42,263 bases of DNA from Armatimonadota bacterium (GTDB lineage: Bacteria; Armatimonadota; Hebobacteria; CAIYQO01). The notes below the pieces were generated by a model, which saw nothing but the letters and a program-made list of their open reading frames with translations, was not told the origin of the DNA and ran no database searches. The DNA lies in NCBI GenBank assembly GCA_020060775.1, contig JAGUZN010000171.1, positions 1-42,263 on the forward strand, in the 5' to 3' direction. The position numbers were made by a program, and so were the translations under genes. Below are positions 18,980-33,900 of this stretch, piece after piece (the stretch's first letter is position 1; every line of letters starts with the position of its first letter).

Positions 18980-21900
18980 ATGGACGCGAGACAATCAGCA
19001 ATCAGGGAAACCCTCTCTCCGCCGGGCTGGCAGCAAGTCGACCCGGGCAGGTGCGCATGGCTCATGCTGGCCCTGGCGTGCCTCCTCGCTGCTGCACTCC
19101 CGGCCGCTGCCGCGCCCGCAAACTCCCATTGGCCCATGATGGGAGGCAATGTCGCGCACACCGCCACCGCGCACAGCACGCTTCCCGTCGCACAGCCGCA
19201 AGTGAAATGGACCGCGCAACTCGGCGGATCACTGCAGTCCACCCCGGCAATGGCGCCGGGCGACACTGCCGCCATCATCGGCACGGACGATGGGCGGCTC
19301 GTTTGGCTGGATATGACCAGCGGCGCCGTATTGCGCACGATGCGCGCCTCTGCGGGCATCGCCTTCAGCGCCACCCCGCTGGTGGCAGCCGACGGCACGG
19401 TGTACGCCGCCAATGAAGACGGCCGGCTCTATTGCCGGCAGGCCGATGGTGCTGAATGGCACGTGCCGGCCAATAGCGCCTGGGGACCGCTGCTCGCTTC
19501 GCCCGTCTTCCTCGACATGGGCGGCGTCGAGTACGTGCTGGTCGCCTCAACCGATGGCCATCTATATCTGGTGAATCCCGCCACGCGCAGTGTCACGGAC
19601 TGGTTCACCGCCGGCGGCGGCATTGAGTCGACCCCGGTCATTGTAGGGAGCACGGTGGCGGCTACAGCACCGGCGAGCGCACCGATCACTACCGGCGATG
19701 CCTCGGTCACCGTCGCCCTGGCGGATCTCGCCAAATTCGCCGTGGGCGATGAACTGTTCGTCGACGGCAACCCCCTCGGCTTCATCACCGCCATCGACTC
19801 CGCCACCGGCGTCATAACAGTCAGCGGCACATCGCCGGCGGATTATCCGGTAGGCACCAATGTGACATCCGTGCCCCACCGCACCGCGTATTTCGGCTGC
19901 ACTGATGGCCATGTCTATGCGGTGAACGCCGATGCCCCCGCCCCGACGACCGCGCGCTGGGTGTATCCCTCCACCGGACAGCGTGTGGAAGGTTTCACCG
20001 CCGCGCCGGTGGTCGTCGGCAACCGGCTGTTCATCGGCGATCGCGCCGGGAAATTCTATGCCTTTGACCTGTACAGCGGGACATTGGTGAATGATCCCTC
20101 GGTGCATCCCGCCCAGATCACCGGCGAGTACACTGCCGCAGCACTGGCGGGGGGCAATACCCTGTACGCCGGCATCGGCGGCGACGGGTTGGCCAGGATC
20201 GATGTGGCCAATCCCAATAACATCACCTGGGTCAGCGATGTCATCGTGCCCACCGCCGTGCCCGCCCAGCCGGTCGGCGATGCCAGTGGCTCGGTGCTCG
20301 TCGGCGGCCGCGATGGTGCGCTGTACTGCATCAATAATGCGGGCGCGCTCGCCTGGACGTGGCCGGCGACTCCGCGCGGCCCCGCCCTGCTCGGCAGCGC
20401 CATTGTCGCCAATAATGTGAGCGAAATCGTCCTCACCACGGCGGACGGCCATGTCTTTTGCCTGGATGCTGCCGGCGTCGCGCCCGTTCCCGCTCCCGGC
20501 AGGACGGCCGCCGGCCCGTGGCCGCAGTTCCAGCGCAATAGCACGCACAACGGCGTCGCGGGTAGTGCTGCCGATGAGTTTGCGGCCATTCCCTCGCTGA
20601 CCAGCACGGCGACCACATACTTTGCGCCCAATAAACTGCGCTGGTCGCTGAACACCACTGGATCGGTGGTCTCATCCGCCGCGGTGGTGCGCACCACCGA
20701 TACGGTGCGCAAAACCGTCCTCACCGCCGCGATGGCGATTGGCGACACGACACTCAGCGTCTTCAGCACCGATGACCTGTGCGTGGGTGAGATCCTCATT
20801 GTCGGCGCCGACTACCTCGGGCCGATCCGTGAGATCGACACCACCGCAAAAAGCGTCACCATCACCTATCCGGCCACCCAGGCGCATGCCGTCAATGACG
20901 AAGTGCAGGTGAGCCTCTATCGCCGCGATACGCTTGTCGGCGCGCGCGATGCGCTCGACGGCGCGGTGCTGGCGGGCGCGATACAGATCACGGTGAAGCA
21001 TGGCGGCTGGTTTACCCCCGGCATGCGCGTACGGTTGAGCGATCGCACCAGCCCGGGCACGCAAACCGAAGTCGTCAGCATTACCAATGTCGCCGGCAAT
21101 GTGCTCACCGTAGAATCCGAAGCCACCACCACGCAGCAGCTCAAGTATAGCTACGGCGATAACTCCTACGTCTTTGCCAATGTGGATGATACCCCGTCCC
21201 GCCTTCATGTGGATCACTACGAACGCTTCCTGGTGGGCGATCGGGTTGCCATCGGGGACGAGAAGGTGCACATTACCGCCATCAATGGCGCGGCCATCGA
21301 CATCACCCCGAGCCTGGAAGGCGAATACGCTAATGCCACGGTGCTGTGGGTGGGCGAGCCGGGACGGTGGGCCGGGTACATCGGCTCGGATGACGGCATA
21401 CTGCGCTCGTTTGACCCGGATACCGGGGTGACCTTCTGGACGAATTCCGTCGCCTCGGCATTGGGCCCGGTGCGCGGCACGCCGGTGATGGATACCCGGT
21501 TGGGCCGTCTCTACGTCACCAGTCTCTCCGGCCGAGTGCTCGCCTTCGCGCAACACGGGCAACTGCTCTGGGCGTATCCGGACATCACTGCAGAAGGCTT
21601 GAGCCCCATCAGCGGCTCGCCGGTGCTCGATGAGGCCGGCAATGTGTACTTCGCCACGCAGGGCGGCTACATCTATAAATTGCTGCCCGACGGTTCGCTC
21701 GCCCGGAAATCGACTGACCCCACGGTCGTCTGCATCTACCCGCAATCGCCCGACCCAGCACTCGCGCCGATTGAGGGCGGGCTGGCGCTGTACCAGCCGA
21801 CCACCACGCTGCAGCGCGTGGTCTTCGGCACGCGTGACGGTAAACTGCTGATCCTGGACAGCGATCTGAATCGCGTCTGGACGTATCCTGACGACATCAC

Positions 21901-24900
21901 CGTCAACACGCCCACCGTGGGCGCCATCACAGCCGCCCCGGTGATCGGGCCCGACGGCACCATTTATATTAGTGATCACACCGGCAAGGTCCATGCGATC
22001 TACGAAGTTCTGAATCCCACGCCGCCTCCCGCGATTCTGCAAATCACCAGCCGCTGGATTGATGATGGCACTGGAGCGCCGTATCAGTTCCAGGCGGACG
22101 GCGCTGTCACCGCGGCGGCGGCGGTCGCCAATGGCGTGCTCTATGTCGGCGATGACACCGGCCGCATCTATGCCGTGACCGGGACGACGAAATCGGTAAT
22201 CGAGGCCAATATCAAATCACTCCCGCTCGACGGCGGGGTCACCGGATCGTTGACGCTGGATGCGGCGGGCAACCTGTTGGTCGGCACGGCGCGCGGCAAT
22301 GTCTGCTGCCTGGGCAATGTCGACGAATGGGGGGCGCCGAAACGCTACGGCGCCGGCAGCAGTACGGCCGCCGCCGGGGCGACCCTGGGTACGCCCTGGG
22401 AAGATGCGACAACCACCTACGACCCGAACACCCAGACGGTGACGCTGGTCGGGCGCATCAAACCAACATTCACGCAGGACGACGGCTCTCCGCTCATCGC
22501 CTACCGTGCGGTGTGGGGAGGACAGGCGGCGCTGTTCGGCTTCCGCAAGGCTGATTTGCCGGTCAATCCCGCCAGCCCCGGCTACATCTACGTAGCGCTC
22601 AATGATGCCGGTCAGATGGCTATTGCACAGGGGGTGAACACGGTGGCGGCGGTGCCGTTGCCGGTGGATACCCTGCCGCAATACGGTGTCGATGTCATCC
22701 TCACCGTAACCGCGCTGGGCGGCGGCGCGGCGCGGGCGACCGCCTACTATCGCGCGCCGGATGATGCCGGTAATTTCGTCGGCGCGTTCACCCCCATCGG
22801 CACGGTCGTGTTGCCGACCGGCGTGGGCGATGATCTGGTGCTGCCCACCCAACTCTATCCCTTCGTGCTGGCGACCGATTTCGTGAATCCCGCGCCGGGA
22901 TTCTCGGTGACGGTCGATCCGATCACGCTCTACCAGGGCAACCCGCCCTCCAGTTGGTCCAACCCGCAGGGCTATGGCACGGCGACGTCGACAGTGGCCG
23001 CCGGCGCTTCGCTCGGCGAGGTCTGGTCGGACATGTCGCAGGCGTATGATCCGAACACGCAGACCATCACCCTGCAGGGTAAAATCGTCCCGCAGTTCAC
23101 CGATGATGTCGGCAATCCGCTGACAGCGTACCATGCGTTCTGGCATGGCCAGTCGGCGCTGCTGGGGCTGGGCACCGGCTCGCCGATCGACCCCAATACG
23201 CCCGGGTATGTCTATGCCGCGCTGAATGATGCCGGTCAGGTCGCCATTGCCTGCGGCGTCTCCAAGGTGACTGCCATCAGTCTCCCCGCCGGGAAGAACC
23301 CCGCATTCGGCGTGGAAATCAAGTTAACGATCGAGCCCACCACGCCGGGCAAGGCCCGCGCCACCGCCTACTATCGCGCGCCGGATGCCGGCGGAACCTT
23401 CTCCGGCAACTTTGTGCAAATCGGCCAGTACGATCTGCCGACCATGGAGGGGCTTGATACCACGCTGCCCACCGCGCTCTATCCCTTCATGCAAGCGCGC
23501 GATGCCGTGCCGCCGCAGCCGGGATTCACGGCGCGAGTGGAACAGGTCACCGTCAGCGCCGATGCGACGTTGATTGAAGGCATGGTCTCCAATAGCCCGG
23601 GCATCCGCTGGGTGTGGAACGCCCACCGCCATGGCGGTTCACCCGCCATGCTCCCCTTCCGCACCGCTCCCACCACCTGGATGGGCGGGCTGGTCATTGC
23701 CGGCTGTGATAACGGCACGATCTATGCCATCGGCCCCAAAGGCTCTGCGTGGGATGACGTAGCACAACCCGGTGACAAAGTCCCGCAGACCGCGGGAAGC
23801 TGGCCCTTCTTCCATCGCGACGCGCGCCGGCAGGGCAGTATGCAACAGGCCGCCATGGGCGAGGTGGGGGCACTGCAGCCTTCCTTGCGCTGGTTCAAAT
23901 CACATGACAAGCGCCTGTTAAGCTCACCGGTCATATCGTCATATACGGCCAATCATACGCCGATCGTATGGCAAGGCAGTGATGACGGCTACCTCTATGG
24001 GCGTGATGCCTCCACCGGTGAACTGATCACGCAATATCCGACGGCGGATAACGAGCCGATCGCCCCCATCCGCGCGACGCCTGCCGTCCACACTGGCGGC
24101 GGTTCGGATACGCTGGGCAGTGTGGCCGTGGCCGGCATGGGCGGGCGCCTCTACCTGCTGGATCACAACGCCACCATGCTGGCGGATACCGGCAGCGCCA
24201 CCACCGGCCTGGGTAAGCTGCTTGGCAGCTTCTACGCCTCCCCGGTCGTACGGCAGGATCGCGATGGCGCGCAGGAGGCGGTTACCGTCTACGCTGCCAC
24301 GGTGGACAGCCTGCACACGACTGGCAACTACACGTTCACCAGTGGCGCTGGTACGAATACCGCGATGACCGACGGCAACACCACCACGCAGGCCACCGGC
24401 GATAACGCGCTCAAAATCAACTACCAGATGCCGCACACAGCGCTGGTCACCCGCGTGCGCATCCGGACGGCGAACGCTGGCGAGTTATGGTGCCACCGCG
24501 GCACCGATGCCTCGCTGGTCGGCGTCTACGATGGCAACACTGCGCCGCGCTACCTGCACGTTGACCTGAATCGCTATGCCGACAGGGTGGAGTGGCGCAA
24601 CCTGAGCACCGATGGGACCATTGCCGTGCAGGCGATGGAGGTGTACACTGCCGGCGCGGAACAAGCCGCGCCCCCTGCCGTCACCTATCGCGACGGCGAT
24701 GATCCCGCGGAGCCGGCATTGACCCCGCCCTTCTCCTATACCGGGAGGGTGCTCATCGCCGAGCTGGATACCCAGCCGACCTATGTCTACCGCGCTACCA
24801 TCACCACCCAGGACGCCGGCATCCTGCGCGTCGTCGGGGCGAATGGGCAGCAGTACGATTGGTGGAAGTTTACCAGTAAAACTGCGCCGGAGCCGGTCGA

Positions 24901-27900
24901 CATCGTCATCGACCGGTACGTGACGCGCCTGGTCTGGGAAGTCACCGAGGCCGTTCCCACCGCGCGTACGGCGGGTGATTTCCAACTGTCAGAAAAAGAT
25001 CTTGCGTCGGGCGGCGGCCGCGTCTACGCCTTCCAGTTCAAACAGAATGCCGGCGTATGGACGACGACGCTGCTCTGGCAATACCCCGTTGCCGGCGATC
25101 CGGCGCTGGCGCCGATCTCCAGCTCGCCGGCCGTGGTCACCGGCGCGGAGCGGGCGAACGATATTCTGTATGTCGCCACCGAAGGCGGCCAGATGCTTGC
25201 GCTCAGCGGTGATGGCGCCAAGCTGGCGGAAGCTCAACTCTTCAACAAAGTGCTGGCTTCGCCGGTGCTGGTGGATACCGTCAGTGGTGCGTCCGTCTTT
25301 GTCGCCGATATGGGCGGGGTTGCCCACCTCTTCGATGCGAATCTGCACGAGATGAGCGGTTGGCCGGCGCCATTAGCCGGCGCCTGCCCGAACGCCGCCG
25401 CGCTCACCGCCGAACGCCAGGCCGTGCTCACCACCGATAACGGCGTCGTCTACTACATAAATCTCGGTGCGCGCGACTACGGCACGAACACCGCACCCGT
25501 ATCAGCCGGTCAGCCCATGGGCGCAGCCTGGCCGCCGCAGGCGCCGACATACGATGCCGATCCGAGCGAAAACACGCTGGCGCTCATCGGCCGCATCAAG
25601 CCCAATTTCACGCTGGACGACGGCACGCCGCTCACCGCCTACCGCACAACCTGGGGCGGGCAGAATCTGCTCTTCGGCTTCCGCAAGCGCGATGACGGCA
25701 CCGCCAGCCCCGCTTCGCCAGGCTACGTCTACGCCTTTGTCAATGACATCGGCCAGTTAGGCATCGGCAGCGGCATGAGCACCGCCACCGTCGGCAAACT
25801 GCCCGCCGGCAGCCGGCCCGACCTGGGCCTGGAACTGGCGCTGGTGCTGCGCCCCATCAGTGCGAGCAGCGCAGCCGCCACGGTCTACTACCGGCTGCCG
25901 AATGCCGATGGCAATTATGCCGGCGTGTTTACCCAGGCCGGGTCGCTCAGTCTGCCGACCGGCGCTGCCGGCAACACCGAGCTGCCCACCGGCGTCTATC
26001 CCTTCATGCTGGGCACGGACATGGCGCCGGCACAGCCAGGCTATACACCGGCCGGCGAACAAATCACCCTGTACACCGGCAGTAACACCACGCTTCCGCG
26101 CGATGGCGCCATTGTCGGACCGCTGGTGACCGGCCTCGAACAGGTGCCGACCAACGTCTACTCATCGCCGGTCATTGATTCGCTGGGGCGCGTCTTCGTC
26201 GGCAGCGAGGCCGGTGAACTGTACTGTCTCAAAGCGGATGGCGAGTGGACCGCAGATGCGAGCATTGTGCAGTGGCGCTACCGCCCTGATCGTTCCACGG
26301 TCGCGACGGCCTTACACAGCGATGTCGATCCGGGAACGAGCAACTTGCCGGTCGTTTCCACCGAAGGCTTCCGCTCGGGTGATGTGGTACAGATCACGCG
26401 GCGGGACGGGAGCCTGCCTGAAGATCTGGGCACGGTGCTCTCCGTTGTGCCGCCCCCTGATCCCATTGGAACCAAGTTGACAGTGGCTGCGCCCGAGGCC
26501 GATCCCACCATTATCCACGTCGCCTCCACGGCCGGCATGGCTGTCGGCGCCACCGTTTCCATCCTGGCGCTGTACGACATCACCGACCCTACGCATATCC
26601 CGCAACCCTTGCGCGTGGTGGGCAAGATCGTCCGCGTGGTCGATGCCACCACGCTGCAGCTGGATACGGCCGTGGAGCACATCAAGCTGGATACGGTGCT
26701 GCCGGATACCGATCAATACGCGGTCAATTCACTCGTGTTCGTTTCTCAGGGCTACGGCTACATCACCGTTTCGAAAAAGACCAGTACCCAGCGACTCGCC
26801 GGCGACATGCTGCGGGTAGTTCGCGGCAACGCGCTGCCCATGCGCACCTCGCCGTCCATTGGCCCGGCCTCCACCGTCTATGTCGGCGCCAGCGATGGCA
26901 TCCTCTATGCCGTGGGTCCCGTCGGCCCGGCCGGGTTCCCCGAGCCGATCCCCACGGAACAGGGCAAGCAGACGGTGTCGATCTGGTGGACCTTCCATCA
27001 CGATAACCAGCGCACCGGCTTCGCCGAACGCCCCGCCGCGCCGACGAAAGACCTGCGTTGGTACCGCGACACCGGCAGCACGCTGGAGAGCTCGCCCGCC
27101 ATCGGCTATGCCGATGACACCGCCACCATGGGCATCCTCTATGTCGGCACCTCCGATGAGCCGGATAAGCGCGGCTTCCCGCAGCAGCGCGGATCGTTGA
27201 TGGCCTGGGATGCCTCCGATGGCCGGCTCTTCTGGCGCTTTGATGATGGCGGCAATATGGGCAAGGTGCTCACCTCGCCGGCGGTATTTGTCCACGAGTA
27301 TAGCGATCAGTATGCCCAGGAGCAGCGAGACGAGATCGTCGTGTTTGGGACGATGGAGATGCCGGTGAGTGTGCGCGACGGCCTGCTCGCCGTGGAACTC
27401 GCCTCCGGCCTGGTGAAGGATCACATCGCGGTGGGAGACGAGGTGGTGGCCATCCAGGTCGTCGATGCCTCGAGATTCCGCGCCGACCTTGAAGTCTTCA
27501 TCACCGATGCGGCGACCAGCGCTAACTTTGAGTCCTACGGCATCATCGCCGCCATCGATGGCGATTGGCTCGTGCTCAGCCGTTCGCGCGTCGCCGTGCG
27601 CGCCCACGCCTTTGGTTCGGCCGTGCGCACGCAGACCAGCCAGCAGGGGCGCGTCTACGCGGTTGACCGCTTCGGGCAACTGCGTTGGAAGTTCCCGGCC
27701 GAAGGGGCGACCGCCTCCGAGCGCATCGGGCCGGTGCGCTCCTCCCCGGTCATCGATATGGACGGCAACACCTACTTCGGCACCGATGACGGCGTCATCT
27801 ACGCGCTGGATAGCGAAGGGAGCCTGAAATGGTCCTACTTCGTCCCGCGCGTGAGCAGTGCCGAGTCGACCATGCAGGTCGTCTCCCCGCCCACGCTGGA

Positions 27901-30900
27901 TATCACCGGCAAGCGGCTGTTCATCGGCATCAGCGTGCCGCCTGATGGCTCCGAGCCACTGCCCGCCGGCCAGAACGTCGGCTACCTGCTCGCGCTCGAT
28001 ACCCTGACGTCGGACAGCAGCCGGAGATTGCTCTGGAAAGTCCAACTCGACGGCCCAATCACCGCCGCTCCGCTGTTTACCTCGGTGAACGGCTATGAAC
28101 GCCTTTTCGTCGGATCGGATGATCTGTATCCCACCGACGGCTTGACGGGCGTATTCTATTACATCGATGCCGCCGATGGCACGGTCATCGACTGGATCAA
28201 TAACATCGGGCCTATCACCGGCACGGCCGCCGCGATTCCGGAAACCAATACCGCCGTCTTCACCCGGCCGGATGCCAACTGGATTGATGCCACGCGCACC
28301 GTCGTCACCCTGGCCAGCAACGATGGACTGCTGGCCGGACATCGCGTGCTCTTCCGCGCGCAAAATGGGGCGGAAGTCGAAAGCGTCATTCGCGAGGTGA
28401 ACGCCGACGGGCAGCATATCACCCTGGAAACCGCCCTGCCGGATAATATCTACCTGCACATGCGCACGAACGAACACACCGTGTTCGTTGGAGATCTCAC
28501 CGGCAAGCTCTATGCGCTGGCCATCGACCTGAATACCGATAAATTCTGGCGTGATGCCACCAATACTATCGTCCCACTGGGCATGTGGAACGTGGGCGGG
28601 CCCATCCGCACGTCGCCGGCGATCAGCCTGGAGGAGAACTACCTCAATAGTGGAAAGCGGGCGTACGGCGTCTACTTCGGATCGAATGACCGCTTCATTT
28701 ATGCCTTGCGCGCCTTCCCTATCGTACAGTTAGGTGTCGCCGGGCAGGAAGCCACATTGGCCTACCGCTGGGAGAAGAATGTGCGCGACCGCGTCTACGG
28801 TTCTCCGGTGATCGGCCTGAAGACCGCGGATGCCGATTTCAGCAAGGCGATCGTCTATCAGGTGTCTCGCGATCAATATATCTACGCCTTTGGCGACCAG
28901 GTGGGCTATGAAGGAGATCCCGTTGATCCCGACGGGCCCGATGACGACTACGTGCCGCCCGATGACGATCCGGCCAATGCCTTTATCCCCTCGAACATCG
29001 CGGTGGATAAAACGATCAGCATCGCCGAGAATGATCCAACTTCTGGGGCGCCCAACGCCGATAAGTCATGGCTGAAGCTGGTGGTGACGGTGAAGAACGT
29101 CGGCCGCGGCGTCGTGAAGAAAGTGAGCGTCGTTGATAGCCTGCCGGAAAATCTGGTGCTGGCCGCGCCGCCCTACTACGATCCGGCATCGCTGAAGATC
29201 GATGAACAGATCGCCGTCTCACCAGCCGCACCCTGGGAGATCACCTATTCCTCGAAGGACGCGGATGGGTTTGTCTTACTGCCCAACATCGGCGATCCGA
29301 CTCAGCCGATATCCCAGCACACACGCAGCTTCACCTTTTATATCAAGGTGGCGCCGTCGGGGCGCGGCTATGTGGACGGCGAAACTTTCTTCCGCGTCTC
29401 GAATAATGCGGCGGTCTACACGAATCCTGCGTTGAACGATCCCAGTTGGAATGCGGTGAAGACGCGTGTTGGCGATAGAATCTACCTGCAGCTCCGCAAG
29501 CACCCGATGCCGCTGGGCGAGGATGTGAGCGCCGGGCAGAACCATTTGCTCGCCGACGCCGAAACGTACGAGGGTAGCCTGGACCGCCCGCTGCCCATCC
29601 AGACGCGCAAGGATACCTCACTGCAGAACGACTGGACGGATGTCTTCAAAGTGCGCCTCTACTACAACGGTCGGCGCGATCCGGTCACCGGTCGGCTCTC
29701 ACAGGATGGCGAGGACCTGCGCACCTTCTCGCCGTGGAATCAGATCGACGTGCGCACTGGCCGGCCGCTGATGTTCAAGGTGGAAACGCCGGAGATGCGC
29801 GGCAATGGTGGACAAATTACCGGCGGTTGGGAGATGAAGACCTACGCCATGGTCAAAAGCGACCCGCAATACGCTGATGGATACGGCGTCTCCGGCGTCC
29901 GCTATCGGCTGCTGCCCAGCGCAGTGAAACGCTTTGACCGCTCCGGCCTGCCGGATGGCGTTGTCGATTCCGCGATAACCCCGTACGGATGGCGCGTCAC
30001 CATCCAGCAAGGCCGCATGCAGATCAACAAAGAAATCGCCGAGTGGGGCCCGGAACTGGGCGTCGAAGAGCGGGTGAAAGTCGCACAGATCACCAGCGCA
30101 GCCGGCAGTATCCCGGCAGGCGGCACACGCAGCTTTACCTTCGCCGTTGAGCCGAGTTCTGCTCCGCAGCGCCTGAAGGCTGATCAGATCGTGGTCATCA
30201 TCAATCCCGACCAATCGGACTTTGAGGCTCGGGTGCACAGTGTGGATGGGGCTACCGGCGCCGTCGTACTGGCGAATACCGGAGCGAGCGCGTACACCGT
30301 CCAGCAAAACGCCGTGATCTACGCCGAGTGGTCGCCGGACTACATCATGCAAAGCCCGGTGGTCGCGACATTTGATGGGAATCCTGTGAAGACGCTGCAG
30401 CTTGGCAGTCACACCGCGCCAAGTCATCTCGCCGCCTCCGGCACCATGTCGGTGACGAACTTTGCCAACTGGGGCGTGACGCCGTACTACCCATGGTATC
30501 GCTATCTCACCACGCCGGTAGACCTGCGTACGACAGCCGTGAAAGACTGGAACGCTAGCCTCGGTGTTGCGCTTGGGAAAGCACCGACAATCGGCACGGA
30601 ATGGGATGGCTTCCGTTACGATCCGTACCGGGAACATTACCTCGGCATGACCCAGGACGTGCTCGACCTGCCTGTTGGCTCCGGGTTGCGGGCGAATCAG
30701 GGCATTGATCTGCATCTGACACGGCGCGTGCCGCCGCACCAGCCGCAGTCCGGCGACGGCGAATACCGCACGCGCACCGAGTTTGCCCTCTCGGATGATG
30801 GGGGAACGTGGTACGTTGAAACGAATGCGACTCCAGGATACCAGGCCGGCGTTGAGCCCGTACTGGATAACCGGAACCCCAATATCAATCGTAACGATCC

Positions 30901-33900
30901 GCAATACCAGGGTAAGGTGCTCTTTGGCGATCGGCTGTATCTCGACGTGAATGTCGATGGACGTTACGATGCGCCGGAACCCTTCTCGGACCGTAACGGC
31001 AATGGCGTGTACGATAACGGCGAGGTCTTTGCTGATCGCAACGGCAATATGACCTACGATGCTGGTGACCCGCTGGTCGTCGCCGGGGTATTCGACACGC
31101 GCATCTTCATGGACGCCAATGGCAATCGCCAGTGGGACCCGGGTGAATCGCTCTATAATTATTTTGATTATTCGGCGAAACCTGATCCTGACTATGCCTC
31201 GCTCCATGCCGATAACTGGCCGGAATACTTTGCCACCACACTCGGAGTATCCGCGTCTGCCGATACCCAGTTGTCAACAAAAGTCGTCGAGCTGGGGCGG
31301 TCGAGCGGCGCATCTCCCACACGCACACCAGCAGAAGAACCCATATTGCGCAATCGCGGCAATGTGACCTTGACGCGAGGAGGCCTGAGCGTCTACTCGG
31401 ACCTGTATACCTCGGCGAGTCCCACGGCGGTCTGGAACAATACGCTCATGCGCACCGGCGCATCGGCGGTGAAATACCAGACGGACACGGTCAGCCTGCG
31501 ACCATGGGAAGAGGTGCAGCATTACCCGTACGGTGGAACCGATATCCTCAACGAGTTCCCGCTCTATAAGAGCCCGGCCGGCGAGGAACGCCACTTCGGC
31601 GTGGCATTGTCGCTGCCCTACCAGATCGGCTATCGCCAACCCACCGGCACCTACACCGGCTCGCTGGTGGTCACCGCGGATGATAATGCGGATGCCTTCA
31701 CCGTCAAGGCCGGCATGGCCAGCCTGCGCGTGGGCGAACGTCGCTTAGCGCAGGTCGTCGAGAGTGCCGGCACGCTGCCCGAGTTTGACAACGCCTACGA
31801 GGATGCACGCGTGGCTGCCACTACCGGGTGGACGAATTACCTCACCGGCGTGGAAAGCTGGCCGGCGGCGGTGGTGCTGCCCGGCATGCCCAATACAAAC
31901 CGCGACGACCTCGCCGTCTTCGTGGCGAGTAACACCCCGCTGATCGCCGCCGACGTGCGTGAACGCCCGGCGAACACCCCGGTCGGCGATATTTTCGGAC
32001 CGGACCTGTGGCCGAACGGCGAACCATATGTCGATGCCAATGGCAATCAGCAATATGATACGGGTGAAAGCTACACCGACATCAATGGCAACGGTCGCCG
32101 CGATGCCGAAACGGACACGGTCATCTGGTTCAGGCGCGCTAAGCATCTGGTGGCAAGTCCAAGCAACATCGTCGATAACGGCGACGGAACCTACACTGTC
32201 ACGGTTTCCGGTAATTTTGTCGATCAGATCAGAGCAACGGGCACCCACACCAGTGATCTCGTTGTGCTCCGTCCACGCCCGCAACTGGGCGAGGTCGATA
32301 CGTCCATCTGGTATGGCCAGGCGCAGAGTATCAATGTCGCTGCCGACACGGTTACTGTCCGGGCGCTGTCTTCATGGAACTGGACGCTCACGGCCAGTGA
32401 AACGACGGTGGAGGTGACCGCCCATCCGTGGGTGCCGGTGCTGCCGCAATCCGATATCGAAACGTTGCGTGCGCTGCTGGCTGATCCGGCCGATGCCGCC
32501 CATGCCGGTCCCGCGCCCGTCCGCTGCGATCAGCTCAGCGCCACCATGGACCATCAAACCGGCAAGACCTGGCTGGTGTGGACGGTCTCCGCGGCGCGCC
32601 GCCTGACCGTGAAGGGACAGGTGCAGTACCGCCCGGTCTCCATGCTCGCGTATAAGGAAGTCGATCAGGCCAACCCGCAGGCGAATCGTCTGTATTGGAT
32701 GGCGCCGCCGGATACCCCGGTGGCCGAGGGAGGCTACTCCCCGCTGGAGGTGCGTGAGAAGCCCGTGCTGCTCCCGCGAGTGCAAAATCGTACGATCATC
32801 ATGTACGAGGGATTGAAGTCAGGCACGACCGGGCTGTACTACGCCAATACGCATACCGACTATTCCGATATCAAACGCCTGGCGCTGATCACCCAGGCGG
32901 TCGCCAACAGCACAACCATTCGGGTGAACAACACCGATGCGATGGCCATCGGCATGAACGTCTACATCGACGGCTGGGGACCGGTGACGATCCTCGCCGT
33001 GGACCCGGCCGCCAGGACCATCACCGTCGATATCCCGGTCACCGTGGCGGGTGGCACGCAGATCTGGCCGCTCTGGACGCCGGATATCGCCCTTGACGTG
33101 ATCAACTGGTCGTTCAGCAGCGCCGGACGCCCACAGGTCTTTGCCGATTCCATCAACGGCATGCCGCCCAATAACTGGGAAAATGTGAATCTCGTCTTCC
33201 AGGCGAAAGATGCGATCAGCGGCAATACCGACCTGTACTATGCCCGCCTGAATGCCGGCAACGCGTTGAAGTCGCTCACCTGCCAGTCGCTGGTGTTGCC
33301 GGAATCGAATCAGACGACACGACTGCTGACGGAAACGCTCGCGCCCAACACGGAGAACACGCTCTTCACCAGCCGCCATCGCGCCTGGGGGAATGGCGAT
33401 GTGGATCCGCTCGATAACCTGCCCAAGCTCTGGGTGAAGATCAATCACGGGGAAAACTATCACCCCGTGCTGATCGATGATACGAAAACCGAGTACGAAG
33501 TCACGATCGTCCAGAACGATCAGCAGTATCGGCTGCGCATCGATCCGTATCGCGGCGTTATTCGCGTGTCGCGCGGCAATGTGACCAGCCTGATTATACG
33601 CGGCATGCCGCGCGTGCAGCGGCTGACGACTAATGCGGCGGCCGACGTAAATCCGATGGTCTCGGTCGAGCGCTGGCGCTATGTGCGGGATAATGGCACT
33701 GCCGACTACGGTCAGAATGATTACCTGGCGACCACGCCGCGGCTGTGGCTGTACTGGTCGCGACGGCATGAGGACGGCCTGGGCACGCGCGCCTACTACC
33801 GCACCTTCCGGCTGCATAACATCGGTACAACAGCCGCGCCAGTCGTGACCGGGCTGGATGCCGAAGTGCGCGATGAGCACACGCCATTCAACCTCAACGA

